In this document: positions 17,486 to 26,883 of the stretch, piece after piece
Position numbering within the stretch: position 1 is the stretch's first letter
How the letters are laid out: every line of letters begins with the position of its first letter
Origin: Clostridium liquoris
GTDB taxonomy: Bacteria; Bacillota; Clostridia; Clostridiales; Clostridiaceae
Length of the DNA: 64,000 nucleotides
Assembly: GCF_002995785.1 (NCBI RefSeq)
Contig: NZ_PVXO01000044.1
Span: 62,001 to 126,000 of the forward strand
Reading direction: 5' to 3'
Translations under genes and position numbers: made by a program
Notes under the pieces: generated by a model
The model's database searches: none
Told to the model about the DNA's origin: nothing
The model's input: only the letters and a program-made list of their open reading frames with translations

Positions 17486-17956
17486 TTATTTATTTTTCAT
17501 ATATTTTGAAAAGCTTTCTTTAATATCTGCATTATCCTTAAAAAAATTATTCAGCCTTTGGATTTTATCCAAAGCATCTTTAGTTATATTGTGTTCCATA
17601 AGTTCAATGTTAACTAATAAATCCTCTTCTACTCCAATTATTTTAAAAAAGCTTTCTATTATTCTATGTCTATTTAAAAGAAAGGCCCCCATGTTTTCAC
17701 CCTTTTCTGTTAATTGGATTATTCCATATTTCTTATACTTTATAAACCCTAATTTTGTTAACTTTTGTACCATTTTTGTGGCAGAAGGCGGTTGAACATT
17801 AAGAGATTCAGCAAGAATATTAATTCGAGTATATCCTCCTTCTAAGCTTTTTCTATAAATCATCTCTAAATAATCTTCCATGCTATGGGTTAAAGGCTTA
17901 TTTTCCTTTTCTAAAATTTCATATCCACGAACGGTATAAAAATCATCGCTATTCAA
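17486..17956 (-). CDS. DtxR/MntR-family metal-dependent regulator
   Basis: 156 residues. A winged helix-turn-helix (INILAESLNVQPPSATKMVQKL, residues about 45-66) is followed by the dimerisation and metal-binding helices with RHRIIESFF and ELMEHNIT. It would sense Fe(II) or Mn(II). It is divergent from feoAB and is the likely regulator of ferrous iron uptake. The start is TTG with GGGGGT 7 bases upstream. No SH3-like third domain is present, as in MntR. Confidence 0.88.
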   Translation of the reverse strand: MNSDDFYTVRGYEILEKENKPLTHSMEDYLEMIYRKSLEGGYTRINILAESLNVQPPSATKMVQKLTKLGFIKYKKYGIIQLTEKGENMGAFLLNRHRIIESFFKIIGVEEDLLVNIELMEHNITKDALDKIQRLNNFFKDNADIKESFSKYMKNK

Positions 17957-17984
17957 TTAGAACACCCCCTTTTTTGAGTGTACA

Positions 17985-18110
17985 GTTGACAATTGACAGT
18001 GGACAGTTCCTATTTAATTCAATGCTTTTATTTTAAACTTTCTATTCTTAACCTCTAATCTTAAATTTTTCGTAGTGTTAATGGGGAAAAATTCTCCATA
18101 TTTATTATCT
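17985..18110. repeat. Fragments of the intergenic repeat family
   Basis: CAGTTGACAATTGACAGTGGACAG lies near 17985-18008 in two short halves, and TTTTTCGTAGTGTTAATGGGG follows near 18066-18086. Both modules recur near 20740-20980 and 30240-30300. The rest of the 326-base gap before feoA (to 18282) shows only AT-rich sequence, which must hold the feoAB promoter; I could not fix its -35/-10. Confidence 0.55.
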
Positions 18111-18282
18111 ATTCTTTATTATTTATACTTTAAGCTTTCCTATAATCTGTACTCTGTAATCTATATAAATATATGTGGAACCAAATTAATAAATTAGTAA
18201 TATATTATCAATAGGTAATATAAAAACTTTCACGCATCTAACTTTTAATAGATTATGAAACATCATTATGGAGGTATATATT

Positions 18283-18525
18283 ATGGAAAATATTTTAATG
18301 CCTTTAAATCTTATCCCTATAGGAAGCATTGCTAAGGTCAAAGAATTAACCTCTCAAGGAATTTCTAGAAGAAGGATGTTAGACCTTGGTCTTGTTGTAG
18401 GTACAGAAGTTGAATCTTTGAGAAAAAGCCCTTCTGGAGATCCTATAGCCTATGAAATTCGTGGTGCAGTAATTGCTCTTCGCTCTGAAGAAGCATGTAA
18501 AATATTAGTAGAATTAATGCAGTAA
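18283..18525 (+). CDS. feoA: Ferrous iron transport protein A
   Basis: 80 residues, an SH3-like FeoA domain (PIGSIAKVKEL, RRRMLDLGLVVGTEVE, YEIRGAVIALR). It assists FeoB in Fe(II) uptake. The ATG at 18283 is used because GGAGGT lies 8 bases upstream; the ATG at 18268 overlaps that ribosome site. feoB follows after 20 bases. Confidence 0.93.
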   Translation: MENILMPLNLIPIGSIAKVKELTSQGISRRRMLDLGLVVGTEVESLRKSPSGDPIAYEIRGAVIALRSEEACKILVELMQ

Positions 18526-18545
18526 TTTATTTAGGGGGAAAATAA

Positions 18546-20696
18546 ATGGGTTTAACTAGCCAATCTACTGGAATAGGTGCATTAAAGGAAATGCTTAACA
18601 TTCAGCTTACTTCACCAGATGATATTATCGTAGCTTTATCGGGTAATCCAAACACAGGTAAGAGTACGGTATTTAATAATTTAACTGGATTAAATCAACA
18701 TACGGGGAACTGGACTGGAAAAACTGTTACTACTGCTCAAGGAAATTATAAATTTAAAGATCAGAATTTTGTTTTAGTAGATCTTCCTGGAACCTATTCA
18801 CTATTATCTAATTCTACTGAAGAAGAAGTGGCAAGGGATTTTATTTGTTTTGGCAATCCTCATGCTACTGTTGTGGTTACTGACGCTACTTGTCTTGAGA
18901 GGAATTTAAATCTTGTGCTGCAAATACTAGAAATGACAGATAAAGTTGTGGTTTGTGTAAATCTAATGGATGAAGCTAAAAGAAAAAAGATATCCATTGA
19001 TTTAAAAAAATTATCAAAACTTTTAGGAGTTCCAGTAATAGGAACCAGCGCCAGAAGTGGAGAGGGATTAGATGAGCTAATGAATACAGTTTATAAGGTA
19101 GCCTTAGGGGAGATAATTACAAAACCCATAAAGATAAAATATAGTGATGCTATTGAAGAAAAAATAAAAATTATAGAACCTAAGATACAGGATTTAGCAG
19201 AAGACAAAATTAATAGCAGATGGCTTTCAATAAAGTTATTGGACGGGGAGAAGACTATATTAAATTCTATAGATAAATATCTGGGTTTTGATCCACTAGA
19301 AAAACTAACTTTTAAAGAGGAGTTAGCCGTGGCTAAAAAAGGTTCTATGGAGAAAAATATTCATAGAGAAAAGCTAAGAGACCAAATGGTAGAGAGCATT
19401 GTAAACTTGGCAGAAGATATAAGCAGTAAAGTAGTGCATTTCGAAAATGCCAACCATAATGAACTTGATAGGAAAATAGATAATATTCTTACTTCTAAAA
19501 CTTTCGGTATCCCAATTATGATAGCTTTATTGGCAGTAATATTTTGGATTACCATTGAAGGTGCAAATTATCCTTCAGATGTGATTGCTAAATTTCTTTT
19601 CTGGATAGAGGATAAGCTTACAGAACTTTTTATAAGCAAGGGTTGGCCGGAATGGCTGCATGGTGCTTTAGTCCTTGGAGTCTATAGGACCTTAGCCTGG
19701 GTAGTTTCTGTTATGCTGCCTCCTATGGCAATATTCTTCCCATTGTTTACCCTATTGGAGGATCTTGGTTATTTACCTAGGGTTGCTTTTAATCTTGATA
19801 ATTTCTTTAAGAAGTCCTGCGCCCATGGTAAACAAGCTCTAACTATGTGTATGGGTTTTGGCTGTAATGCTGCTGGGGTGGTAGGCTGCAGGATAATTGA
19901 TTCTCCTAGAGAAAGGCTTATTGCAATCATAACAAACTTTTTTGTACCATGTAATGGGCGCTTTCCCACATTAATTGCTATTACCACAATTTTTATTGCA
20001 GGAGCTTTCAATGGTGCTGTTCAAGGTGTTATTGCTACATTAACTATAACTGGGGTAATAGTATTAGGAGTAGTTACTACTCTATTGGTATCAAAACTTT
20101 TATCAAAAACTATCCTTAAAGGAGTACCTTCTTCCTTTACTTTAGAACTACCACCTTATAGAAAACCTCAAGTAGGTAAAATTATAGTTAGATCCATATT
20201 TGATAGAACAATATTTGTTTTAGGTCGTGCCGTAATGATAGCTGCTCCTGCAGGTCTTGTAATATGGATCATGGCAAATATTAATGTAGGTACTATGAGC
20301 CTTTTAGACCATGGAGCTAAATTTCTCCAACCCTTTGCCCACCTAATTGGTATGGATGGCTATATACTTATGGCTTTTATACTTGGGTTGCCAGCTAACG
20401 AAATTGTAATGCCAATTATTATAATGAGTTATATGGCTTCTGGAGCTATGATGGATATGGAAAATTTAAATGCCTTAAGAGAGCTTTTAGTATCTCATGG
20501 CTGGACCTGGCTTACAGCAATAAATGTTATGCTATTTTGTTTAATGCACTACCCCTGTGCTACTACTCTTTTAACCATAAAAAAGGAAACAGGTAGCTTA
20601 AAATGGACAGCGGTATCCTTTTTAGTCCCTACTGTTATTGGATTATTAGTGTGCTTTGTAGTAACAACCTTTTTCAGGCTATTGGGATTTGCATGA
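18546..20696 (+). CDS. feoB: Ferrous iron transport protein B
   Basis: 716 residues. The N-terminal G domain has GNPNTGKST (G1, near 33), a switch region with TGNWTGKTV, DLPGTYSL (G3) and NLMDEAKRK (G4). The C-terminal half holds the membrane core with two Gate motifs; MCMGFGCNAAGVVGCR carries the conserved cysteine. It brings Fe(II) across the membrane driven by nucleotide hydrolysis. AGGGGG lies before the ATG. A terminator directly follows. Confidence 0.96.
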   Translation: MGLTSQSTGIGALKEMLNIQLTSPDDIIVALSGNPNTGKSTVFNNLTGLNQHTGNWTGKTVTTAQGNYKFKDQNFVLVDLPGTYSLLSNSTEEEVARDFICFGNPHATVVVTDATCLERNLNLVLQILEMTDKVVVCVNLMDEAKRKKISIDLKKLSKLLGVPVIGTSARSGEGLDELMNTVYKVALGEIITKPIKIKYSDAIEEKIKIIEPKIQDLAEDKINSRWLSIKLLDGEKTILNSIDKYLGFDPLEKLTFKEELAVAKKGSMEKNIHREKLRDQMVESIVNLAEDISSKVVHFENANHNELDRKIDNILTSKTFGIPIMIALLAVIFWITIEGANYPSDVIAKFLFWIEDKLTELFISKGWPEWLHGALVLGVYRTLAWVVSVMLPPMAIFFPLFTLLEDLGYLPRVAFNLDNFFKKSCAHGKQALTMCMGFGCNAAGVVGCRIIDSPRERLIAIITNFFVPCNGRFPTLIAITTIFIAGAFNGAVQGVIATLTITGVIVLGVVTTLLVSKLLSKTILKGVPSSFTLELPPYRKPQVGKIIVRSIFDRTIFVLGRAVMIAAPAGLVIWIMANINVGTMSLLDHGAKFLQPFAHLIGMDGYILMAFILGLPANEIVMPIIIMSYMASGAMMDMENLNALRELLVSHGWTWLTAINVMLFCLMHYPCATTLLTIKKETGSLKWTAVSFLVPTVIGLLVCFVVTTFFRLLGFA

Positions 20697-20697
20697 T

Positions 20698-20720
20698 AAA
20701 AAAGTGCAGGGCACTTTTTT
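20698..20720 (+). terminator. Terminator of feoAB
   Basis: AAAAAAGTGC pairs with GCACTTTTTT around AGG, overlapping the feoB stop codon region. It belongs to a recurring GTGC-N3-GCAC hairpin type. Confidence 0.8.
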
Positions 20721-20980
20721 AGTTGACAGTTGACAGAGGACAATTGACAGTTAAGGAAACTTTTCTGACCTTAGCACTACAGAAAAGCTTTAAATAAATT
20801 TTTTTAAAGAATAGAGAATAAATAATAAAAAATGTAAGAACTAAGAGCTAAAAGGTAAGAGTTAAGAAAAACTTCATTAACTCTTAATTCTTAGTTCTTA
20901 CTTCAAATATAAATTCCAATTTTCCGTAATGTTAATGGAGAAAAATTATCCTTAACTGTCCACTGTCAATTGTCAACTAT
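20720..20980. mobile_element. Miniature inverted-repeat element downstream of feoB
   Basis: About 260 bases with imperfect terminal inverted repeats of about 30 bases. The left end reads TAGTTGACA..TTGACAG..GGACA..GTTAAGGA; the right end is its mirror. Inside are a hairpin CTTTTCTGACCTT..ACAGAAAAG and a GTAAGAACTAAGAG / CTCTTAATTCTTAGTTCTTAC inverted repeat. It codes for nothing. Its right end supplies the stop codon of the prsW-like gene. Confidence 0.65.
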
Positions 20981-21811
20981 TAGCTGTTCCCTCGCTTGCT
21001 TTTTAGCTTGAAACCACAATGCCATAAGAATAAAAATGCCTGTAAATCCTACTATAAGTTCACCTATAAGTATAGCTGCTCCTGTGGGCATAATAATTTC
21101 CATTATATAAGGTATGCCATCCCAAAGTCCATGGAGCAAAACCACTGTAATATAAGCCCTTATAATCTTTTTATTTATGATAAAATGCCCTTTCCTATTT
21201 TCCCCTACAATAATTCCTGCTAAAATGGCAGTCCAAGTTCCATGACCTAATGGGGATAAAATTCCTCTTAACATAGTAATATAAACAGTTACGGATAAAC
21301 TTTCCTTGCTCTTTAGAAAATATGTAAAAGCATAACCTATGCTCTCTAAAGCTGCAAATCCCATACCTGCTGCTGCACCTAAAATGATTCCATCTATTTG
21401 CAGTCTATGTCTTTTACGTCTGAATATTAACAATACCATTAAAATCTTTGAAAATTCCTCAATTATTCCAACCATTATAGCAGTTTCAAAATTTAAGGTA
21501 TGTATAAAAATAGGTTCCAATATAGAGGCTGCAAAGGTTCCTAAAAATCCACCGAAAAAAAAGCTGGCTACAGTATCCGTCATGGTGACATTACTTAAAC
21601 GTCGTTTTTCATAAAAAAAGGCAACATAGGTTACGGGTATAAGAAAATTCCCCAGCATAACTACTGATGGAAACAAAATAGAATTTCCAGTCCATATTAA
21701 AACTGCTAAACCCAATATATAAGTTGCCAAACCTATAAGAAATAACTTATACCATTTATGCCCTTTTCTTTCTTTATAGCTGCTTCCCTTTAATAAACTA
21801 CCCTCTTCCAC
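20966..21811 (-). CDS. PrsW-like intramembrane protease
   Basis: 281 residues with about eight membrane helices. The family motifs are present: EEFSK near 116-121, GFAALES near 150, and the HGTWTA and HGLWD histidines. PrsW proteases cleave anti-sigma factors or other membrane proteins. The last three or four codons (IVDN and the TGA) lie in the end repeat of the miniature element, so the native C-terminus may have been changed. Confidence 0.82.
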   Translation of the reverse strand: MEEGSLLKGSSYKERKGHKWYKLFLIGLATYILGLAVLIWTGNSILFPSVVMLGNFLIPVTYVAFFYEKRRLSNVTMTDTVASFFFGGFLGTFAASILEPIFIHTLNFETAIMVGIIEEFSKILMVLLIFRRKRHRLQIDGIILGAAAGMGFAALESIGYAFTYFLKSKESLSVTVYITMLRGILSPLGHGTWTAILAGIIVGENRKGHFIINKKIIRAYITVVLLHGLWDGIPYIMEIIMPTGAAILIGELIVGFTGIFILMALWFQAKKQAREQLIVDN

Positions 21812-21865
21812 AATTAGCCCTCATTTCCTCAGTAAAATTTCTTATCTATTCCTTAGCAAAGCTTG

Positions 21866-23281
21866 TTATCTATCTACCATTCTCCATGCGGTTTTATCCA
21901 TCATTCTATCTTCAAAAGAAGTATCTGCATTTATAAACATATGATTAAATCCTCCTATTGTACTACTTGGTATAGTAACATGAAGTATATTTCCTTTAAC
22001 TTCAGCTTTAATTCCATTAACATTCATTATAGATTCTTTTGATACATGTGTTAAAATAACCACTCCATTTTTAATCTGAAGATTTAACCTTTTAATATTA
22101 TTATCCATAAATAAAATCATATTTATGCTGTATTTTGTTAAATTTTCAATTTCATCATTGGCTTCAATTAAAATATTTAAATCCTTATTTCTCCCTTCTT
22201 CTGCATATATGCCAGATATATCTGCCCCTTTAGTTAAATTTAAATTCAGACTATCCTGCAGAGGATCAGTAATTACCTTATTTTTATTGCTAGGTTGAAT
22301 TTTCCCACTTATATTATCTGATATAAAAAGTTTTACATTACTATATTCCCCTAGCAGCTCATTTTTTCTTTCAAAGGCTGTAAGTAAAGGGCCCAATGTT
22401 TTAATTTGACTTTTATACGAATTAATTGCCTCTTTCTTTTCATTTATATCCTGTTCACTCATATTAAGAGCGTGCCAATTAGTCCCTATACCTATTAATT
22501 TTGCCGGCGGCACAAGGTACATTCCAGGTTCATTTTTCATAGGCGTTGGCCAGTATCCTCTGTGCACTAAATAAAGCAGTTCTTTCTCAGGTTTATAATT
22601 CATACTGGCTAATACATATTTTACGAAACCATTAGTTGCCCAATGATCTGGATGCCTATCATTGGGGTGGGGATATACTATATAAGTTGGCTTATATTCA
22701 TTTATAATTTTAGATATATCTCTAGCTACACTTTCTCCTGTATATGGTGCTTCCTTTGTATAGCTATTTGAATAGGGAGATTTATTACTCTGTGTATGTC
22801 TGCTGATATAAGTATTATTCATATCCCAATAGGTATTCCATAGATAGGAAACTCCCCCATCTGGATACCCTAAAAATATAACATTCTTTTTTGGAACCCC
22901 CAATAAGTTTAATGCCTCTATGGACTCTTTCTGTCTTATATATCCAAAATCTATATAATCCTTTGGCTTTGGATTTAAATTATAGTAATCAAATTGAATG
23001 GCTTCCTTAAATCCATCTCCATTGGTAATTAAAGCTACCTTTACCTCTCCCCCATTTTTAATTGTTTCTTTTATTAATTCTGCTGCTCCTAAAGTTTCAT
23101 CATCATTATGTGGTGCAAATACAAGCACTCTAGCTCCTTTGCCAGGTGCCTCAATAGTATCTAAATTTAATCTCACCGCATAATTTGAAATAAATTCTCT
23201 TAGAAAAAATGATATTACTCCTAGTAATATTACAACTAAAATAGCAACTGTAATTCTTTTTTTGTTTTTTATGCTCTTCAT
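21866..23281 (-). CDS. PIG-L (LmbE-like) family deacetylase, membrane anchored
   Basis: About 471 residues. One N-terminal membrane helix is followed by a PIG-L deacetylase domain with APHNDDETLG (zinc ligands H, D, D) and HPNDRHPDHWAT. These enzymes remove acetyl groups from N-acetylglucosaminyl compounds. The last third is a beta-rich domain of unknown role. Start at the ATG 23281: AGGTGG lies 5 bases upstream and overlaps the alternative GTG at 23290. It follows the acetyltransferase gene by 9 bases. Confidence 0.85.
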   Translation of the reverse strand: MKSIKNKKRITVAILVVILLGVISFFLREFISNYAVRLNLDTIEAPGKGARVLVFAPHNDDETLGAAELIKETIKNGGEVKVALITNGDGFKEAIQFDYYNLNPKPKDYIDFGYIRQKESIEALNLLGVPKKNVIFLGYPDGGVSYLWNTYWDMNNTYISRHTQSNKSPYSNSYTKEAPYTGESVARDISKIINEYKPTYIVYPHPNDRHPDHWATNGFVKYVLASMNYKPEKELLYLVHRGYWPTPMKNEPGMYLVPPAKLIGIGTNWHALNMSEQDINEKKEAINSYKSQIKTLGPLLTAFERKNELLGEYSNVKLFISDNISGKIQPSNKNKVITDPLQDSLNLNLTKGADISGIYAEEGRNKDLNILIEANDEIENLTKYSINMILFMDNNIKRLNLQIKNGVVILTHVSKESIMNVNGIKAEVKGNILHVTIPSSTIGGFNHMFINADTSFEDRMMDKTAWRMVDR

Positions 23282-23290
23282 AAATACCAC

Positions 23291-23953
23291 CTAAATATTA
23301 AATTTTTTCCCCAAAATCAAACTTTTATATTCTTTTACATCTTTCCATACTTCACAGTAATTTTCATAAATAATATTATATCCTTTGCCATAATAAAAGG
23401 GTAGGGCTTTAATGTTTTTGCTGGAAGTTCTTAAATGAATCCCATCAATATTATTTTCTCTTACATGAGTCTCAAATTTATTAATTAGCATTGTTCCTAC
23501 ACCTTTATGTTGATATTCAGACAATATATTAATATGTAGATGTGATGGATATTCTTTATAAAGGTTCTTAGGTTCATTCTTTAAATCCAAACTTTTAATA
23601 AAAGATATAACTTGTTTTAATGATTCAGGATGTTTCCAACTGGTATGTAATAATAATCTTAAAGCAATTTTATAAAGCATCTTTTTTTTAAATAATCTTT
23701 CCTGTGTTTTAGAATCAAGAGTTCCTATAATATATCCTACTATTTTATTATTATTGCTAATATCCACTGCTACAAAACAGTTTTCATTTTCATATCGAAT
23801 ATAGTATAAGCAAAATAAATATCCAAATAATTTCACATCATTAAATATGCCCATGTTGGTCAAATCCTCCCCCATGTATCCAGTTTTATAGCATACTTCC
23901 AATATTCCATCTTCATCGTTGCTATTACATGGCCTTATTATAATTTTTGACAT
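23291..23953 (-). CDS. GNAT-family N-acetyltransferase
   Basis: About 220 residues. The acetyl-CoA loop is SEYQHKGVGTMLIN near 148-161, followed by the typical C-terminal LRTSSKNIKALPFYYGKGY. The substrate is unknown. Start at 23953 with AGGTGG 8 bases upstream. It forms an operon with the PIG-L deacetylase; pairing of an acetylase and a deacetylase suggests a common sugar-amine metabolite. Confidence 0.82.
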   Translation of the reverse strand: MSKIIIRPCNSNDEDGILEVCYKTGYMGEDLTNMGIFNDVKLFGYLFCLYYIRYENENCFVAVDISNNNKIVGYIIGTLDSKTQERLFKKKMLYKIALRLLLHTSWKHPESLKQVISFIKSLDLKNEPKNLYKEYPSHLHINILSEYQHKGVGTMLINKFETHVRENNIDGIHLRTSSKNIKALPFYYGKGYNIIYENYCEVWKDVKEYKSLILGKKFNI

Positions 23954-24092
23954 ATTATTTTCCACCTAGTTTATCCCTCTTCCTTGCAAAATGTTAATAT
24001 TATTTTCACTAGTTAATATTCCCTGTGATTATCTTTACATTCGTCCAAATGATATAATAATGTATAAATCAATGTTTTTACGAGGTGTTAAT

Positions 24093-24842
24093 ATGAAAAA
24101 AATTAAAGCTAAAATTCATTATTTATATCATGATGGTTTTGCAGTAGAAACTGAAAATTATTTTTTGGTATTTGACTATTATAATAATACTCCCATTGGG
24201 GAAGAGATGAACTTAGAAAATGGAGTAATTGGGCCTAATGACATTAAGAACAAAAAAAATGTTTTAGTATTCTCCTCTCATGGTCATCATGATCATTTTA
24301 ATCCTGTTATATTGGAATGGGAAAAATATAATACCAATATAAAATATATTTTAAGCAGCGATATAACCCTACCTGAATATAAAAATAATTACATTATGAT
24401 GTGGGAAAATAAGACTCTGGAATTAGAAGATGTATATATAAAAACTTTTCATTCCACAGATATTGGGGTAGCTTTTTTGGTTCAAGTAGATGGTATTACT
24501 TTATTTCATTCTGGTGATCTTAATTGGTGGAACTGGACAGATGAGCCTATAGAACATAGAGTTAAAATGGAATTGGATTTTAAAAAAGAAATGAATAAAG
24601 TTTGTGAACATAATATAGACATTGCATTTTTCCCCGTAGATCCAAGACTAAATGAATTCAGTCATATTGGAGGAGAATATTTTATAAATAAAGTTCAGCC
24701 TAAGATGTTTATTCCTATGCATTTTTGGGCTAAAAACTCCATCACTAGGGATTTTAAAAATAAAATACTACAGAATAATACTGAAATTCATACCAACATA
24801 GTGGAGATAAAGAGTAGAGGACAAATTATTAATTTTATATAG
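24093..24842 (+). CDS. MBL-fold metallo-hydrolase
   Basis: 249 residues, metallo-beta-lactamase fold. The metal motif is SSHGHHDHFNP near 62-72, followed by FHSGDLNWW near 141 and a C-terminal FIPMHFWAKN. Such UlaG-like proteins hydrolyse varied esters or phosphoesters. The ATG at 24093 (CGAGGTG upstream) is chosen over upstream in-frame codons. It stands alone. Confidence 0.8.
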   Translation: MKKIKAKIHYLYHDGFAVETENYFLVFDYYNNTPIGEEMNLENGVIGPNDIKNKKNVLVFSSHGHHDHFNPVILEWEKYNTNIKYILSSDITLPEYKNNYIMMWENKTLELEDVYIKTFHSTDIGVAFLVQVDGITLFHSGDLNWWNWTDEPIEHRVKMELDFKKEMNKVCEHNIDIAFFPVDPRLNEFSHIGGEYFINKVQPKMFIPMHFWAKNSITRDFKNKILQNNTEIHTNIVEIKSRGQIINFI

Positions 24843-24963
24843 TGTAGCAAATGCTCTCAACAAAGAATTATTAAGAATTTATTAATAAATCATTTAACTT
24901 TATTTTCACAACTTTTTGTTATAATAAATAGGTATTCAAAATTGAAATAAGGTAAGTGATATT

Positions 24964-25902
24964 ATGAAAATGACAAAAAAGCTATTATTTATACCACTAT
25001 TTTTTATAATATTAATAGCTATATACGGGGTCATTAATATTTTAAATTCCACAAAGGAGGTTTTGCCTTCATCTGCCATGAAAATTTATATAAAAGCTTC
25101 AGATGAAGTAAGTAAAGATAAACTTCAAGTTAACTGGAAATATGTAGCTGCACTAGATTCCGTTAGATTAAAAAAGGATTTTTCAAAAGCCAATATAAAT
25201 GACGCAAGAAATATAGCACAGAACTTTATAGCTATAAATAATTCTCATAATAAATTTAAAGATTCCAAATACCAATTACTATCCCTGGAGCAGGTTGCAA
25301 ATAAACTTTCCTATAGTAAAAAAGAGAAAAGACAAGCGTTTAAATTTGTAGGTCTCTTGAAGGATAAATATTTAGTAACTGTAGATGACTATAAAAAAAG
25401 TTTTATAAAAGAGCTTGCACCTGAAGCCATAAAAATATATAAGGATTATGATATCCTTCCCTCTATAACAATAGGACAAGCTTCACTGGAATCTAACTGG
25501 GGAAGGTCTGACCTTTCCTCTAAATATAATAATTTATTTGGAATAAAAGCCACAAAATCCTGGAAAGGGAAAACTGTAAAAATGAAAACCTCTGAAAATT
25601 ATAAGAATACTGTAATGGCCACATTTAGAGTATATCCTTCTAAAAAGGATTCCTTAGATGATTATGCTGAATTTCTTAAAAACAATAAAAGATATAAAGA
25701 AAATGGAGTTTTTAAAGCTGTTGATTATATAAATCAGGCTAAGACAATTGGCAAGGCAGGATATAGCACAAAACAGGATAAGGCAGGGGAAAATGTATAT
25801 GCAGACCTTCTTATACAAATTATACAGGAATATAATTTACAGCTTATAGATAATCAAGTTCAACAAGACTTTTTCAACATTGATAGCTCAATTATAAATT
25901 AA
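24964..25902 (+). CDS. Endo-beta-N-acetylglucosaminidase (cell-wall hydrolase)
   Basis: 312 residues. An N-terminal membrane anchor (residues about 6-27) is followed by a helical linker and a glucosaminidase domain of the LytG/FlgJ type: PSITIGQASLESNWGRS with catalytic Glu near 178, NLFGIKA and YADLL. It cuts peptidoglycan glycan strands outside the membrane. It stands alone with a weak ribosome site. Confidence 0.85.
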   Translation: MKMTKKLLFIPLFFIILIAIYGVINILNSTKEVLPSSAMKIYIKASDEVSKDKLQVNWKYVAALDSVRLKKDFSKANINDARNIAQNFIAINNSHNKFKDSKYQLLSLEQVANKLSYSKKEKRQAFKFVGLLKDKYLVTVDDYKKSFIKELAPEAIKIYKDYDILPSITIGQASLESNWGRSDLSSKYNNLFGIKATKSWKGKTVKMKTSENYKNTVMATFRVYPSKKDSLDDYAEFLKNNKRYKENGVFKAVDYINQAKTIGKAGYSTKQDKAGENVYADLLIQIIQEYNLQLIDNQVQQDFFNIDSSIIN

Positions 25903-25994
25903 GAAAATATTAATAATATCTTTAACTTTTAATTAAGGATTTTTCGGTATGATATATACAAATGAAAAAATTAATTTATAAGGGGATGCTTGTT

Positions 25995-26474
25995 ATGCAA
26001 AATAAAAAATTTTGGGCTTATTTCTTTGCTTTGATTCCTGGTGCAGGTCATATGTATCTTGGATTACAGAAGAAAGGGATACAACTCATGGTTTCATTTT
26101 TTCTCTTAATAACCTTATGTAGTTGGGTTGACATTCCATTATTCGCAATATTTATTCCTGTAATATGGTTTTATAGTATTTTTGATGTAAGAAGAATTTT
26201 ACAATTAGGGATTACACAAGATGATACTATAAACTTTAATATTCCTTTAAATATAAATGGAAATAAAACCTTTGCCTATATTCTTATATTCATAGGTTGT
26301 ATAGCATTACTAAAGAATGTAATCCTTCCTATTGCAAATGTATATATAAGCTGGGAGGTAATCCACTACTTCAAAACAATTATAGTTTCATTAATGTTTA
26401 TAGGGATTGGCATTAAACTTCTTATGGGAAACAAAAGACTACTACTGCCTAGTAAAAAGGAGGCTTTAAAATAA
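25995..26474 (+). CDS. Small multi-pass membrane protein, TM2-like N-terminus
   Basis: 159 residues. The start LIPGAGHMYLGLQKKGIQL is typical of a TM2-like hairpin and of small proteins found beside DUF5668 proteins. Four membrane helices are predicted. GGGG lies 9 bases before the ATG at 25995. It is coupled to the next gene (1-base gap). Function unknown; envelope stress or membrane homeostasis is a guess. Confidence 0.7.
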   Translation: MQNKKFWAYFFALIPGAGHMYLGLQKKGIQLMVSFFLLITLCSWVDIPLFAIFIPVIWFYSIFDVRRILQLGITQDDTINFNIPLNINGNKTFAYILIFIGCIALLKNVILPIANVYISWEVIHYFKTIIVSLMFIGIGIKLLMGNKRLLLPSKKEALK

Positions 26475-26475
26475 A

Positions 26476-26883
26476 ATGCGTCAATGGAAGGTAGGTTCTT
26501 TAACCTTAGGCTTAACTTTAATTTTTATAGGAATAATATTTATAATTGGCAATACGTCGGATATGGCTTTACTAGGTAAGCTTATAAAATTTTGGCCTAT
26601 CATACTTATATTGCTTGGTATCGAAATTTTGGTATATAGTTATTCAACTGAAAAGAATGCTGAAAGGTTTAAAATAGATGGGACTAGTATATTTATGTTT
26701 TTTATAATATTCATTTTATGTGTATGCTTTTTCATAGGCAATATAGTTATAGACTTTACCAAAGATGGAGTGAAATTTCGCGGTTTTTATAGCTTAAAAT
26801 ATACACATGAAATAGTAACATCATATAATGATAATGGGAAAAAGTGCCTCGCACTTTTTCCCCAATCATGGAGTCGCATGTAA
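26476..26883 (+). CDS. LiaF/LiaI-like (DUF5668) membrane protein, apparently truncated
   Basis: 135 residues. Three to four membrane helices, with the family's FWPIILILLGIEILVYS at about 38-54. Relatives continue into a longer outer domain. Here the frame runs through a terminator stem at 26836-26862 and ends 18 bases inside the convergent permease gene. The last 16 residues (NGKKCLALFPQSWSRM) are just that hairpin translated. A 3' deletion is the simplest explanation. Confidence 0.6.
   Translation: MRQWKVGSLTLGLTLIFIGIIFIIGNTSDMALLGKLIKFWPIILILLGIEILVYSYSTEKNAERFKIDGTSIFMFFIIFILCVCFFIGNIVIDFTKDGVKFRGFYSLKYTHEIVTSYNDNGKKCLALFPQSWSRM
26836..26862. terminator. Bidirectional terminator hairpin
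   Basis: GGGAAAAAGTGC pairs perfectly over 12 bases with GCACTTTTTCCC around CTC. It serves the convergent purine permease and the small membrane operon, though it lies inside the latter's last frame. Confidence 0.75.
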
